64,000 nucleotides of DNA, taken from Terfezia claveryi. Lineage: Eukaryota; Ascomycota; Pezizomycetes; Pezizales; Pezizaceae. Location of the stretch: positions 310,001 through 374,000 of the forward strand of contig WHUX01000010.1 of assembly GCA_015179025.1 (NCBI GenBank). Direction: 5' to 3'. Below are positions 1 to 10,591 of this stretch, in pieces (position 1 is the first letter of the stretch; every line of letters begins with the position of its first letter). The translations under genes were made by a program, and so were the position numbers. The notes under the pieces were generated by a model. That model saw only the letters and a list, made by a program, of their open reading frames with translations, was not told the origin of the DNA and did no database searches.

Positions 1-54
1 ACGTGTGCCAGGTTTGCCTAGACACCGATAGTATATTGTACGCTCACACTTCCC
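1..54 (+). repeat. Dispersed 57-bp repeat, copy 1 (cut by window edge)
   Basis: The segment from TGCCAGGTTTGCC through TATTGTACGCTCACA recurs at 10233-10441 (split by an insertion) and at 26276-26323 (ends early at TATTGT). Copies 1 and 2 lose similarity right after CTCACA, so that is probably a true end. The unit could be the end of an LTR (TGTGAGCG on the minus strand) or a short MITE; its class is not known. Confidence 0.6.
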
Positions 55-197
55 CCCCAAACCGCACACAGTGATCAAACCAACGATTAACTGCTCAACC
101 CTAGAGCTAATAAACTTTCATAACAATACTCCGTAGCTGGGGTTCATATTACTGTAAATATCCATAATATCCTTCTTTTTGTCCCAGCGCTCTCTCA

Positions 198-336
198 TGA
201 AGAAATCGTTCTTCTTATGAGAAAGAGATATATTCGTATATTTAATAAGAGAGAAGCCGTGTGCTTAATAATACTGATGATATGAAAGTAAGGAAAGCCG
301 TCCCTCTTAAATACCCCGCTGATGACCCTAGATACC
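198..336 (-). mobile_element. Copia LTR fragment, minus orientation
   Basis: The stretch from TGAAGAAATCGTTCTTC to TACCCCGCTGATG matches the copia LTR at 31979-32204 in reverse, and the inverted LTR at 32205-32421 directly. Shared blocks are the start (TGAAGAA), AGAGAAGCCG, ATGAAAGTAAGG and TTAAATACCCCGCTGAT. The outer part of the LTR is missing, so this is a truncated solo LTR. Confidence 0.65.
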
Positions 337-543
337 TAAACAGAGAAATCCTTAAGCGCCGAAATCTCACGTGAGCCCCACAACCATGCCGCGGTCAGCT
401 TTTTTTTTTTTTTTGAAGTCAATATGGTGCCGGCAACATGTGAACCGACCTGTTGTAACATTCTCCAAGCTGCTGACTAAGTACTAAAAATGCCAAGACC
501 CTCTGACTAGGCGGCGGCGAGCGCCCTTTACACATATGACCTA

Positions 544-592
544 CAGTTCTTGGCCTAGCTATGATGCTATGATCCATGTCAAACATCCCTGC
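544..592 (+). repeat. Left TIR of the pogo-like element
   Basis: The end begins CAGTTCTTGGCCTAGCTATG and pairs with 9661-9718 in inverted orientation through ATCCATGTC and CCCTGC. The right arm holds about 10 extra bases after TATGAT. The flanking TA is at 542-543. Confidence 0.8.
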
Positions 593-716
593 TGCCAACC
601 TCCTCGTCACCTTTCTTAACGCATATCTCCAGGCCTAGGAGGTTGTGGCCCCTCCCACACATACCGTTCATTTTACCAGCGCTAGCACAATCAAACCTGC
701 TTATACAACCCCTGAA

Positions 717-2760
717 ATGCCTAAATATCTGGAAGCAGTTATGCAAAAAGCGATGCAACATGCTTATAGAGAGCCCGATATACCCATCCTTCGATTAGCA
801 TAGCTATATAGTGTTGACAAGACCACACTGGGTCGCAGAGTGAAGGGGAAGCAGGTCAAGCAATCTAATGCACAGCATAATGACCAGTTGTTCTCTTCGG
901 ATGAGGAGAATGCAATTATCGATCACTATGATACCATAGGAAAGCTGGGATTTCCGGTCTCTAAATCTATACTAGTGTAGCTTGCACAAGATATACTCAA
1001 CAAGCGGCCAATTAGCCTCAGTAGTCAACAACAAACTATCAAAGGCACTATGGCCAAGAATATGGAGAATGCAAATAAGGTCCACATTATTGAGGGCTAT
1101 TGGTTTGATCGGTTTATACGTCGGCATCTGGATTTTAAGTTAGTATTTGTACAATATCAAGAGTGAGGACAGAAAGTAGCTGCTGATCCAGAGGTACAGC
1201 AATATTTCTTTAAGTTACTGGCCAATCTTGTGCATCGACAAGGTATTAAAGAAGATGATATCTGGAATTGTGATAAGAAGGGTATTACTATGGATCGAAA
1301 TGGAGCTTGAGATATGGTGATAGTAAGAGTAGGACACTGAGGGTATGCGGTAACTGAGAGATCATAGGAATTCTGTAGTGTGCTAGAAACAATCAGTACT
1401 ACAGGGCAAGTTCTACCTCCCTTTATTGTATGGCAAGGCAAAACCCACTGTGAGTCCTACTATCAACTAGGAGAAGGGAGGGGGGTGCATGCTCATGATG
1501 CAATATTTACAGTTTCACTTAGTGGATATATGGATAATGAGCTTGGATTAGAGTTTATCAAACACTTTAATACTTATACACAGATGAGCATGCAGGCGAG
1601 TATACAGACGAGTATGCAGGCTCATGAGCAGTGAGCACGAGTGCTCATTATTGATGGACATGCATCACATGTTGCCTACCCAATTGTTAACCATGCTCTC
1701 AAGCAAAATATTCATGTCATATGCTTGCCTTCCAAAAGTACCCACCTACTACAACCTCTTGATATTGGCTGCTTTGGTATTTTGCAGAAGGTTTACCAAT
1801 ACAATCTCCATAAATAGATCCACCTAAATCCACTTGCAGTCCTTCACAAGTCTGACTTTCTTGAAATCTTATTTCCAGTGCAAGATAAGGTATATATAAT
1901 GGCAATCATTATAGCAGTATTCAGGACTTCTGGCTGTTGGCCTATTGATATTCTTGCAGCTTGTGGAGGCCTCTCCCCTCCTCTACTACCAACTGAGGCT
2001 AGTGCTATTATGATGGTGCAATCTGAGACATCTACATTAAATATCCGTATACTAGATACCTCCATTTAGCTTCATGCTATGGCAAACAATATAGAGGCAG
2101 CTATTCCTGAGATAATGGCCTCTGCTCAAAATCTCCTACATGCATTTGTTGATATAGCTATACAAAAGGTTGCTGAATATTGAGATATTAACCCTTGTGT
2201 GGTGACCCTTAACAAGTTTCGGAATGGCAAAGTTTGTAGGAATAAAACCAGCAAGAAACATTTTGACAATATGGCAAGAGTGATAGATCATCGAATAGTT
2301 GATGTAGGGTTAAAAGAAATTGCTCGGAAAGAGGCTGCAGATATAGCAGCTGAAGAGGCCAAAATAGCATGGAAAGTAGAGGCTGTTGCTAGAAAGCTTG
2401 CTAAAGAGCAGGCTATGTAACAGTAAAAGGCTGCTTAAGAGGTATAGGCTGTGCTGAAGGCTCAATGGAAGGCTGATTATACTGCAGCTGAGGCTGCATA
2501 GCGTATTGAACAAGATCAGGCCCATCTAGAGCATAGGAAGCCTTCAAAAAAGCCAGTGAAGCCACCTAGACCTAAGGTGGTTGCAGATAATATGGTAGGT
2601 AGAGATCAAGGTTTGGAGGGTGTTAGGAGTATAGAGAATGAAGAAGCTCAAACCATAGAAGAGCTGGAGGCCATGGAGGATTAAGATGCAGAAGAATTGG
2701 CTAATATAGTTCAAGAGCTCAAAATAGCTGAATTTTGTAATGTAAGTGCCAATATTCTAT
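717..2760 (+). pseudogene. Pogo/Fot1-type DDE transposase, dead by nonsense mutations
   Basis: Reading from the ATG at 717, one frame shows most of a pogo-family transposase: an N-terminal helix-turn-helix (PILRLA..TTLGRRVKGK), a CENP-B-type second DNA-binding part (SSDEENAIIDHYD..GFPVS), then DDE core blocks: IWNCDKKGI near 1260, TGQVLPPFIVWQGKTH near 1400, VLIIDGHASH near 1645 and LLQPLDIGCF near 1750. The C-terminal half is rich in A/K/E/Q, as usual for this family. The frame is kept over about 2 kb, but about a dozen TAG, TGA or TAA codons interrupt it, for example near 801, 978, 1165, 1307, 1338, 1365, 1634 and 1814. They fall where the family or context expects Gln or Trp, so each is one C-to-T or G-to-A change, the RIP signature. 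The gene cannot make transposase. Confidence 0.85.
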
Positions 2761-3063
2761 ACTACCCCATAGCATGCTATACTACCCTATAGCTATATAC
2801 TATATTCTAACATCAATATAGATAGTAAATTAAGGTTTTGGTAGTATATAGGCTTTTCTATTTATAATATCTATAGATAGGAAGGTCATATTATATGTGG
2901 GGGAGGTATTGTACTATTTTGGAGGTGGATTTGTGTGTATGGTGATTTCACATGAGTTATTCCACTAGCCAGTATGTGTATATTATAGAGCATATTCAAT
3001 AGTATTGACAAACAATTTACCCAATCTATCGAGGAAACATACCTAGAGTAGTGTGCTGGGATA

Positions 3064-3621
3064 TGTCACAACCGTCCTTTCCTAGCCGGGTTTGAGAGTC
3101 AGACGGGATTCCGTCCGACTCTCGTTATTGTTGATTGATATCGTTGTTATCTCTGTTCCCGAGATAAGGGGTCTCGGGAACCTTATTCCTTCCGGTGGCC
3201 TTGGCCAGCCAGGAAGGAATCCTGTATATATAGCTTGCTCTCTCTGCCCTCTCGTTGGATCCCCATCCAACGTCTTGTATATCCAATACAGGGCCTTGCT
3301 TCTCTCCACGCTGGTGCATCTCCCTTGTGCACCTCCTTGTCTCGCCTCGACTCTGTAGCCCTGCTGCCCACCCCGCGAACCTCCTGTCCTTGCCTTGCCT
3401 CGCCTTGTGTTTACAGCCCAGCTGCCTCCCTTGACACACGCGGCAACTGCTTCCGCATGTCTCGTGTCCCTTGCCCTCTGCCCCTCTTGCCTCTTGCCCT
3501 TGCCCCCCGCCCCAGCCTTCCCCTAGTCACACACGTAGCGTTCCTACATGTGTCTTGCCCTAGCCTCTGCCTTCTCCCCGGCGTACCCCTTGGTCGCCTT
3601 GTTCCCAGAGCCCACGTTACA
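3064..3621 (+). repeat. 5' LTR of the Gypsy element
   Basis: It starts TGTCACAACCGTCC and ends GAGCCCACGTTACA. A TATA-like TGTATATATAGC at about 3226-3237 is a plausible promoter core and is kept in the 3' LTR. ORFs on both strands inside the LTR are repeated in the other LTR and look non-coding. Confidence 0.93.
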
Positions 3622-3652
3622 CTACGTTGGATCTTTCAGACCAACCGGTACG

Positions 3653-4996
3653 ATGTCCGCGAGCATTCCACTACCCACCGATAGATTCGCAGCCTGGAGG
3701 GCGACTCCGATTCCATCAGACCCGACAGAACTATCAGCATACCGAAGAACTGTGATCGAAATATTCACAGAGACTTATGCCATTGGCGAACAACAAGGAG
3801 CGGACCTTCAGAAAGCCGAAAAGCGAATCCGAGAAGCCGAAGACGAAATAACCCTCCTTCGAGAAGATGCAGCAGAGGACAGGATAACCATCCGGAGACT
3901 GACTCGTGCCTTGGACCTGGCCGACAGTCCAAAGAACCAGAAAACACAAGACCTACCAACCCCGCCCAAGTTTAATGGGGACCGGGGCCGGTTACGAGCA
4001 TGGAAGAACTCTGTGCAAATAAAACTCTCTGGGGACTCAGCGAAGTTCCCCACTGTCCACCACCAGCTCTCATACGTCTATGGCCTCCTGGAGGGTAAGG
4101 CCATGGACCAGGTACAGCCCTTCGTCAAGGCAACGGGGATTGATCTGGTAGATATCCCGGCACTAATGGCAATCTTGGACCGAGCTTTCGGGGACCCGGA
4201 TCCTAAAGGAACCGCCAGCAGGGCCCTGCGAGACCTCAAGCAAAAACACAACGAACTGTCAACCTATGTTGCCGAGTTCTCTAGGCTGGCAGCAGAGCTC
4301 AATTGGAATGACGAAGCCAAGCTCGACCAGTTCAAAGACGGGCTTACCTTCGAGCTGAAAAAGGCTCTGGTCTACTGCCCACCGACCAAGACCCTGGAGG
4401 AACTTATTGAGCAAGCTAGCTGGGTGGAACAGCAGACAGCGGCACTAAGAGCCCCCCAAAAGACACTCCCGACCTCGACTCCCCGTACCCCCTTCCCGAT
4501 AGCATGCACCCAACCCACACCAGTCAACAAGCCTGCACACCCCTCCCTGGTAGCGGGTGGGGCTGCCCCCATAGACCTGTCAGCAGGTAGACCTCGTCTT
4601 ACCCAGGAGGAAAGGGACCATCGCCGCACTCAGGGTTTGTGCATTACATGCGGAAAGGGAGACCACTTCATTGCGGCTTCATCAGCAAGAAAAAAGTGGC
4701 ATCGGGACGCCAGGTGGTGTCTCCAGGAGACAGGGTTGTCTCTGGTGTCTTTTATGTCTTTTATGTCTCCTAGGTGTCTCCTGAGTGTCTCCCATATGTC
4801 TCCCAGTGTCTCCCAGTGTCTCCTGGAGACACTGGGAGACATTCTGCTAATCGTGGAGACACACCTTGTCTCCAGTGGCAATACTGTCTCTAGAGACACT
4901 GGAGACAAACTATTTTCTTTCCTGATATTGCCCCCTTCGAAAGAATCGCTCCCTTGCCATCCACGCTATCTCCGATACCCCAGTGCCCAGGATTGA
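3653..4996 (+). pseudogene. gag: Gag of the Gypsy element with a disrupted C-terminus
   Basis: The ATG at 3653 (MSASIPLPTDRF) lies just after the LTR and leader and is preferred over the in-frame ATG at 3548, which is inside the LTR. The protein has a coiled-coil-like N-terminal segment (KAEKRIREAEDEITLLREDA), a retrotransposon Gag core (KFNGDRGRLRAWKNSVQIKL ... FGDPDPKGTASRALRDLKQK) and a zinc knuckle CITCGKGDHFIAA whose last Cys is replaced by Ser. Directly after the knuckle the frame runs into a repeat insertion (about 4690-4915) and then stops, so the normal gag end and the join to protease are lost. Known role of the family: RNA packaging and virus-like particle assembly. Confidence 0.8.
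4690..4915. repeat. Foldback/tandem GTGTCTCC insertion inside gag
   Basis: About 220 bp made of many direct and inverted copies of TGTCTCC/GGAGACA, including the palindromic pair CCCAGTGTCTCC and GGAGACACTGGG. It begins just after the zinc knuckle and ends near ACACTGGAGACAAACTATTT. Its base pattern differs sharply from the surrounding gag. It looks like a small foldback MITE that landed in this copy, or in its recent ancestor. Confidence 0.65.
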
Positions 4997-5071
4997 GGAG
5001 GTTGATGAGTCGAGAAAAGCCCTGTCCCTTGCCTAGTTACTGACACTAGCAAGGGACCTGCCCCAGGCCAT

Positions 5072-8000
5072 TTGTCTTTGTCTGCATTTTCCGTTTCTTC
5101 CGCTGTTGATGAATCTCGCTTGTTCAGCGAGCATTTTGTTGTATCTATCTCCCTCAGAATCAATGATAGAACAATCAATACGTCAGCACTTATAGATTGC
5201 GGAGCTTCAGGAATTGCATTCATTGACCAAGCCTTTGTCAGTAAATTCTCTATACCCATATCCAAGCTCAAAACCCCCCGTGTCCTGGATGTCATTGACG
5301 GTCGACCCATCTCCTCCGGGGATATCACCGATATTGCGTGCTTGCCTGCCCTGGTGGGGGATCACTCTGAGGCCAACCTCCCCATGTTCGTCACTAAGCT
5401 AAAATACCCAATTGTCCTCAGAATCCCCTGGCTTAGAATGCACGATGTATCGGTCAGCTTTGGCTCGTACACCCTGCAGTTCAATAGCCAGTATTGCCAA
5501 AAACACTGCGGAAATCCAAAGGCCACCATTACTGGGCTGTGTGCCTTGCCACCCCCGATAACTCACCCGACCCAGGTAGTACATCAGCATGCGCACAACG
5601 GTGCCAATCCCCCTGTTCCCCCAATTCCCCCTGTTGTACTGCCTCCAAAACCTCTGAATGTTAGCTTTATCGGAGCAGGGGCTTTCGCTTACCTCACCAG
5701 GAGGCACAAGCTGAAGGCTCACGCCCTGTCCATACATGAAGTGAACCTAGAGATTAACAAGACGAGATCCAAGGAGGAGTGGAAATCCATGGTTCCGGGG
5801 GAATACCATGAATTTATTGACCTGTTCTCGGAAAAAGCCGCGGAGAAGCTTGCCCCCCATCGACCATACGACCACACAATCCCGCTGGTAGAAGGTAAGA
5901 CCCCCCTTATGGACCCTCTATGGGATGTCCCGGATGGAACTGGAAGCTCTGAAAAAGTATCTGGACGAAAACCTCAACAAGAGCTTCATTCGCCACAGCT
6001 CCTCACCAGCGGGTGCCCCGGTGCTGTTCGTGAAGAAATCGGATGGCTCCCTTCGGTTGTGTGTTGATTATCGTGGCCTGAACGAAATAACAGTCAAAAA
6101 CAGGTACCCCCTACCCCTAATTCAGGAGACATTAGCCAGGCTCTCCAAGGCCAAGTGGTTCACCAAACTGGATTTGAGAGGGGCATACAACCTGGTACGG
6201 ATCGCCGAGGGGAGGAGTGGAAAACTGCCTTCCAAACTCGTTATGGCCATTTTGAGTATAATGTTATGCCTTTTGGGTTGACTAACGCCCCGGCCTCCTT
6301 CCAGCACTTTATTAATGACACCCTGCGAGACTTTCTGGATGTGTTCTGCACAGCCTACCTTGACGATATCCTGATCTATTCAGATACCCTGGCAGAGCAC
6401 AAAATCCATGTTCGTCAAGTGTTGGAGAAGCTGGAGCAAGCCGGATTGTACCTCAAGCCCGAGAAATGCGAGTTCCATGTGCAGGAGGTTAAGTATCTAG
6501 GGTTGATCATCACCACGGAAGGTATTAGAATGGACCCTGCCAAGGTCACCGCCGTTCAGGAATGGGAAATCCCAGCAAATCTCAAGGATGTCCAGGCCTT
6601 CCTGGGATTCGCCAACTTTTACCGACGGTTCATTCTAGGATATTCCAAGATCGTAGCCCCCTCACAGCCCTGACCAAAAAGGACCGGCGATTCCACTGGA
6701 GTCCAGAAGCCCAATCCGCCTTCCAGAACCTCAAGGAAGCCTTCTGCTCAGCTCCCATACTAGCTCACTTCGACCCAGACAGCGAATGTATTGTGGAAAC
6801 TGACGCCTCCGACTATGTCTCCGCGGGGATCTTGTCTCAGTATGTCAACGGGATCCTCCACCCCATGGCCTACTTCTCGAAAAAACACTCCCCGGCTGAG
6901 TGCAACTACGAGATCTATGACAAAGAACTGATGGCCATCGTGCGAGCGTTCGAAGAATGGAGGCCACATCTGGAGTCAGCCAAGGGGATCATCGAGGTAT
7001 TATCTGACCACAAAAACCTTGAGTATTTTACAACCACCAAGCTGCTTAACCGAAGGCAAGCTAGGTGGTCGGAGTTCTTATCTCGGTTCAACTTCAAGAT
7101 CAGATACCGGCCAGGAAAGGCTGGGGGCAAGCCCGATGCATTAACCCGGAGATCAGGAGATCTCCCTAAAGGGGGGATGAAAGGCTAAAATACCAAAATC
7201 AGGTGGTATTGAAGCCCGAAAACCTTGATCTGGCAGCCAATACCCTTGCGGAAGCTGAGGCTGAGGCTGATGTGGAAGCTGAAGCTGAGGCTAATGCTGA
7301 AGCTGAGGCTAATGCTGAAGCTGAGGCTAATGCTGAAGCTGAGGCTAATGCTGAAGCTGAGGCTAATGCTGAAGCTGAAGCTGAGACTGAGGCTGATGCA
7401 GAAGCTGAGGCTGGGGCTGATGCGGAAGCTGAGGCTGACCTCCAACAACTAGTGAGACAGGCATATGAGGACGACCCCCTGGCCAAGGAAATTATCACCG
7501 CAGTGGATTCTGGCCAGCGCCGCCACCCCAAGATCTCCCTAGCCGAGTGTACCGTCCAGGAAGGCCTCCTCTACCACCTCGAACGGCTGTATGTGCCGGA
7601 AGGAGAGCTGCGCCTTCGATTGATCAAGGAACACCATGACAGCCTGGTTGCAGGTCACCCTGGAGTGGCCAAAACGTTAGAGCTTCTGGCCAGGGAATAT
7701 ACATGGATTGACCAGCGGAAGGAAGTGGAGCGGTACGTACGGAACTGCCATGTTTGCAAGCGTGCTAAGCCTGTCCGCCACGCCCCATATGGCACTCTGA
7801 AGCCCCTGGATATCCCAGATCGGCCGTGGCTGCATCTGACCATAGATTTCGTGACGGGATTGCCAGAAGACTCGGGATTCAACGCCATCTTGATGGTGGT
7901 AGATCGGTTGACAAAAATGAGGCACGTTATACCTTGCCGGGATACCTGCTCTGCCCCAAAGTTAGCCAATCTCTACCTCAATAATGTATTCCGATACCAT

Positions 8001-8895
8001 GGCCTCTCTGAATCGATCGTATCCGACCGTGGCCCCCAGTTTACCTCAGAATTCTGGCAAGCCTTCTGCGAACTTCTGGGGATCAAAGTGCGGCTGTCAA
8101 CGGCATATCACCCCCAGACGGACGGCCAATCAGAGAGGATGAACGCCATTATGGAGCAATATCTGCGGGCCTTTGTCAACTACCAGCAGGATAACTGGGT
8201 TTCACTGCTGGCCACCTGCGAATTCGCCGCGAACAACCAGTTCTCGGAATCCTCCAAAACCTCTCCTTTCCTGGCCAATTACGGTTGGCACCCCCGATTC
8301 GTGGATATCCTAGCTCTCCTGCAGAAAGCCCAACCCCCAGCCAAGGAATTCGCAGCCGGAATCGCTGAGCTCCACTCGACCCTGAAGGCAGAGCTGAGGT
8401 ATGCGCAAGCCAGGCAAGCCGAATATGCCAACGGCTCACGGTTGCCAGCCCCCAGATATCAGCCAGGCGACAAGGTATGGCTCTCCAGCCGGCACTTCCG
8501 AATAGAACGGCCCTCCCGCAAGCTCGACCACAAGTTCCTGGGTCCATTTGAGGTGTTGGCCGCTGTGGGCACTCATGCCTACCGCCTGAAGTTCCCCAAA
8601 GACATCAAATGACATCCAGTCGTCCATGTCTCCGAGATCGAGCCTGCCGCTAGCGACCCTCTCCCCGGCCAGAAACACCCTCCACCTCCCCCCGTGGTTA
8701 TCGAAGGTGAGGAGGAATGGGAGGTAGAGGAAGTGCTGGACTCCTGAAGAAGGTATGGGCACCTGCAATATAAGGTCAAATGGCTGGAAGATGAGGAGAC
8801 GACCTGGCAACCAGCGGAGGACCTGGAAAACGCACAGGACTTGGTCACCCTGTTCCACCAGCGTTACCCCCGGAAGCCTCGCCCCGCCCAATGAC
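5072..8895 (+). pseudogene. pol: Gypsy Pol: protease, RT, RNase H, integrase, chromodomain (frameshifted)
   Basis: Domains in order: retropepsin with ALIDCGASG (DCG in place of DSG) near 5190; reverse transcriptase from about 5930 with [33 protein letters not shown] and the catalytic YLDD near 6360; RNase H with [19 protein letters not shown] and VLSDHKNL (6790-7010); an H2C2 zinc finger and an integrase core with DFVTG, SDRGPQF and the later Glu in MEQYLRAF (7630-8170); a GPF/Y motif (KFLGPFEVL, 8535); and a chromodomain ([11 protein letters not shown] ... VKWLEDEETTWQP, 8710-8830). Frame changes occur near 5910, 6220, 6655 and 7195, and TGA stops lie at 8610 and inside the chromodomain near 8745. 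A run of Glu-Ala repeats separates RNase H from integrase. Confidence 0.9.
7244..7440 (+). repeat. GCTGAGGCTAATGCTGAA minisatellite inside pol
   Basis: An 18-bp unit (GAAGCTGAGGCTAATGCT) is repeated about five times and flanked by imperfect copies, giving AEAEANAEAEAN on the coding strand. The unit is a multiple of three, so length changes keep the frame. It lies in the RNase H-integrase linker. The long Ser/Ala-rich ORFs on the other strand and frames are products of the repeat. Confidence 0.9.
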
Positions 8896-9075
8896 GTTCT
8901 TGTCGTCCTGGAATTGGTTATTAGTGTTGTTATTGTCGTTGTTGTTGGGATTATTGTTGGTACGTACTTCTGGCGTTGGGGTTGTGTTATGGGTTATTGG
9001 TTTTAGTCGCCTGTTTTGTTTGTTTGTTTTTGTCTTGCCTTTCGCCTTGTCTTTCGTCGCTGGGGCTCCAAGCCT

Positions 9076-9088
9076 AAAGGGGGGATAG
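9076..9088 (+). other. Polypurine tract of the Gypsy element
   Basis: AAAGGGGGGATAG directly abuts the 3' LTR start (TGTCACA at 9089), the expected primer site for plus-strand DNA synthesis. Confidence 0.7.
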
Positions 9089-9646
9089 TGTCACAACCGT
9101 CCTTTCCTAGCCGGGTTTGAGAGTCAGACGGGATTCCGTCCGACTCTCGTTATTGTTGATTGATATCGTTGTTATCTCTGTTCCCGAGATAAGGGGTCTC
9201 GGGAACCTTATTCCTTCCGGTGGCCTTGGCCAGCCAGGAAGGAATCCTGTATATATAGCTTGCTCTCTCCACCCTCTCGTTGGATCCCCATCCAACGTCT
9301 TGTATATCCAATACAGGGCCTTGCTTCTCTCCACGCTGGTGCATCTCCCTTGTGCACCTCCTTGTCTCGCCTCGACTCTGCAGCCCTGCTGCCCACTCCG
9401 CGAACCTCCTGTCCTTGCCTTGCCTCGCCTTGTGTTTGCAGCCCAGCTGCCTCCCTTGACACACGCGGCAACTGCTTCCGCGTATCTCGTGTCCCTTGCC
9501 CTCTGCCCCTCTTGCCTCTTGCCCTTGCCCCCCGCCCCAGCCTTCCCCTAGTCACACACGTAGCGTTCCTACGTGTGTCTTGCCCTAGCCTCTGCCTTCT
9601 CCCCGGCATACCCCTTGGTCGCCTTGTTCCCAGAGCCCACGTTACA
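9089..9646 (+). repeat. 3' LTR of the Gypsy element
   Basis: It has the same 558-bp length as the 5' LTR, starts TGTCACAACC and ends CACGTTACA, and is followed by the target duplication GGATA. Differences from the 5' LTR counted by eye are all C/T or G/A. Confidence 0.93.
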
Positions 9647-9660
9647 GGATATGACTTATA

Positions 9661-9718
9661 GCAGGGGTAGCGACATAGATCATAGCACCGCCATGGATCA
9701 TAGCTAGGCCAAGAACTA
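9661..9718 (-). repeat. Right TIR of the pogo-like element
   Basis: GATCATAGCTAGGCCAAGAA ends 2-3 bases before the flanking TA (9719-9720) and is the inverted match of 544-592. It lies right after the Gypsy target duplication, showing that the Gypsy element sits inside the DNA transposon. Confidence 0.8.
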
Positions 9719-10232
9719 TAGAGCTCGAACTCTAAATTTAGAGGTAGCTATAGTTCCCAATATCTCTATAGTATGTACTCTAGAAGATTTATGAGATACC
9801 ATTCCTTTATCATTGAATTCTGTATTTGAATTGACAATCTGGTGTTTCTATAACAAATATCAATGAATTATAAGTATATATTAAGATGGATATCAATAAT
9901 ATGGAACAGTAGATTTTAAGAAGCGTATATATAAAAGTCATCATCACAAGCTAGCTTAGTTATTGTTCTTGTCCTCCTTAGGTTAGTTTGTCATTGACCC
10001 TTTCCTATTTAGGTTAGTATATAACCTCTTGGCATGTAACATTCTCAAATTCTCTCATACAAAATTTTACTTTTCTTTCCCTTATAACTTCTTCAATTTT
10101 CAAATTATTTTAATTCTGAGAGCGAAGCCTTCTTCTACAAGCTTAGTTCTATCGATATACGCTTTCATATGATGATTTACGTATGTTGTGGTTGTGGAGT
10201 GAGAAAAGTTCGTAGGCTTATCCTGGTTGTGG

Positions 10233-10441
10233 ACGTGATCACTGGGTGCCAGGTGTGGTACTAGTTACCACATAGCTGCATACATGCATTACATGCATAG
10301 CGTAGATAGATGTCGGGCTTGGCTCAAGGCTTGCCAGGACCATATCATATGCCGACATAGACTTAGGAAATACATGCATACATCATCATATCATCCTACA
10401 CCAGGTTTGCCTAGACACCTTTAGTATATTGTACGCTCACA
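10233..10441 (+). repeat. Dispersed 57-bp repeat, copy 2, split by an insertion
   Basis: The copy reads ACGTGATCACTGGGTGCCAGG, then a 147-bp insert, then a second CCAGG and TTTGCCTAGACACC...TATTGTACGCTCACA. The uninterrupted form is at 26276-26323. Confidence 0.75.
10254..10400. mobile_element. 147-bp LTR-like insertion (TG...CA, 5-bp target duplication)
   Basis: The insert starts TGTGGTACTAG, ends CATCCTACA, and is flanked on both sides by CCAGG (10249-10253 and 10401-10405). The paralogous site at 26276 carries only one CCAGG between GGGTG and TTTGCC, so it shows the empty state. TG...CA ends and a 5-bp duplication are typical of LTR retrotransposons, so a small solo LTR is the best guess. 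No internal coding sequence is present, and its parent family was not found in the window. Confidence 0.65.
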
Positions 10442-10591
10442 AGAGGCCTCTGAACCTTCGACCCAGGGTAAAAAAAAATAAAACCAAAAATTCTCGCAAG
10501 TAGAAAAGGCCCAAGTAAAAATAATTCAATACATCTCGCAGGTCTGCAAAACCTCATATGCCCCAAGGGCTGGTAGGAAAATTAAAGAAAC

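Larger units (their letters stand above)
3064..9646 (+). mobile_element. Full-length Ty3/Gypsy chromovirus-type LTR retrotransposon (degraded)
   Basis: Two near-identical 558-bp LTRs (TGTCACAACC...CACGTTACA) flank gag and pol, and GGATA lies on both sides (3059-3063 and 9647-9651) as a 5-bp target duplication. The internal order is gag, aspartic protease, reverse transcriptase, RNase H, integrase, chromodomain, which defines the chromodomain Ty3/Gypsy lineage. A purine tract (AAAGGGGGGATAG) lies just before the 3' LTR. By eye the two LTRs differ at about nine places, all transitions, so the insertion is fairly recent. Pol has about four frameshifts and two stops near its end, and gag carries a foldback insertion. 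It is therefore not autonomous. Confidence 0.93.
544..9718 (+). mobile_element. Pogo/Tigger-like DNA transposon, interrupted by a Gypsy element
   Basis: The left end reads TA then CAGTTCTTGGCCTAGCTATGA (544 on). The right end reads TCATAGCTAGGCCAAGAACTA then TA (to 9718), so the ends are inverted repeats with a TA target duplication and a CAGT-type terminus, as in the pogo branch of Tc1/mariner. Between them lies a degraded DDE transposase on the plus strand and, from 3064 to 9651, a younger Gypsy retrotransposon. Without that insertion the element is about 2.6 kb, a normal size for a pogo-type element. The last right-end base is A where the left end predicts G, one more transition. Confidence 0.8.

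Noticed and set aside
3082..3439. ORFs of about 75-105 codons inside the LTRs (also at 9107-9609)
   Set aside because: They repeat in both LTRs, overlap on both strands and have no motif; they are chance frames in GC-richer LTR sequence.
7244..7440. Possible CRISPR array or bacterial feature
   Set aside because: The repeats are contiguous with no spacers and lie inside a retrotransposon; the window is eukaryotic.
7185..7531. Long Ser/Ala-rich and Leu/Lys-rich ORFs over the pol minisatellite
   Set aside because: They are other-frame and antisense readings of the GCTGAGGCT repeat; the pol frame explains the sequence.
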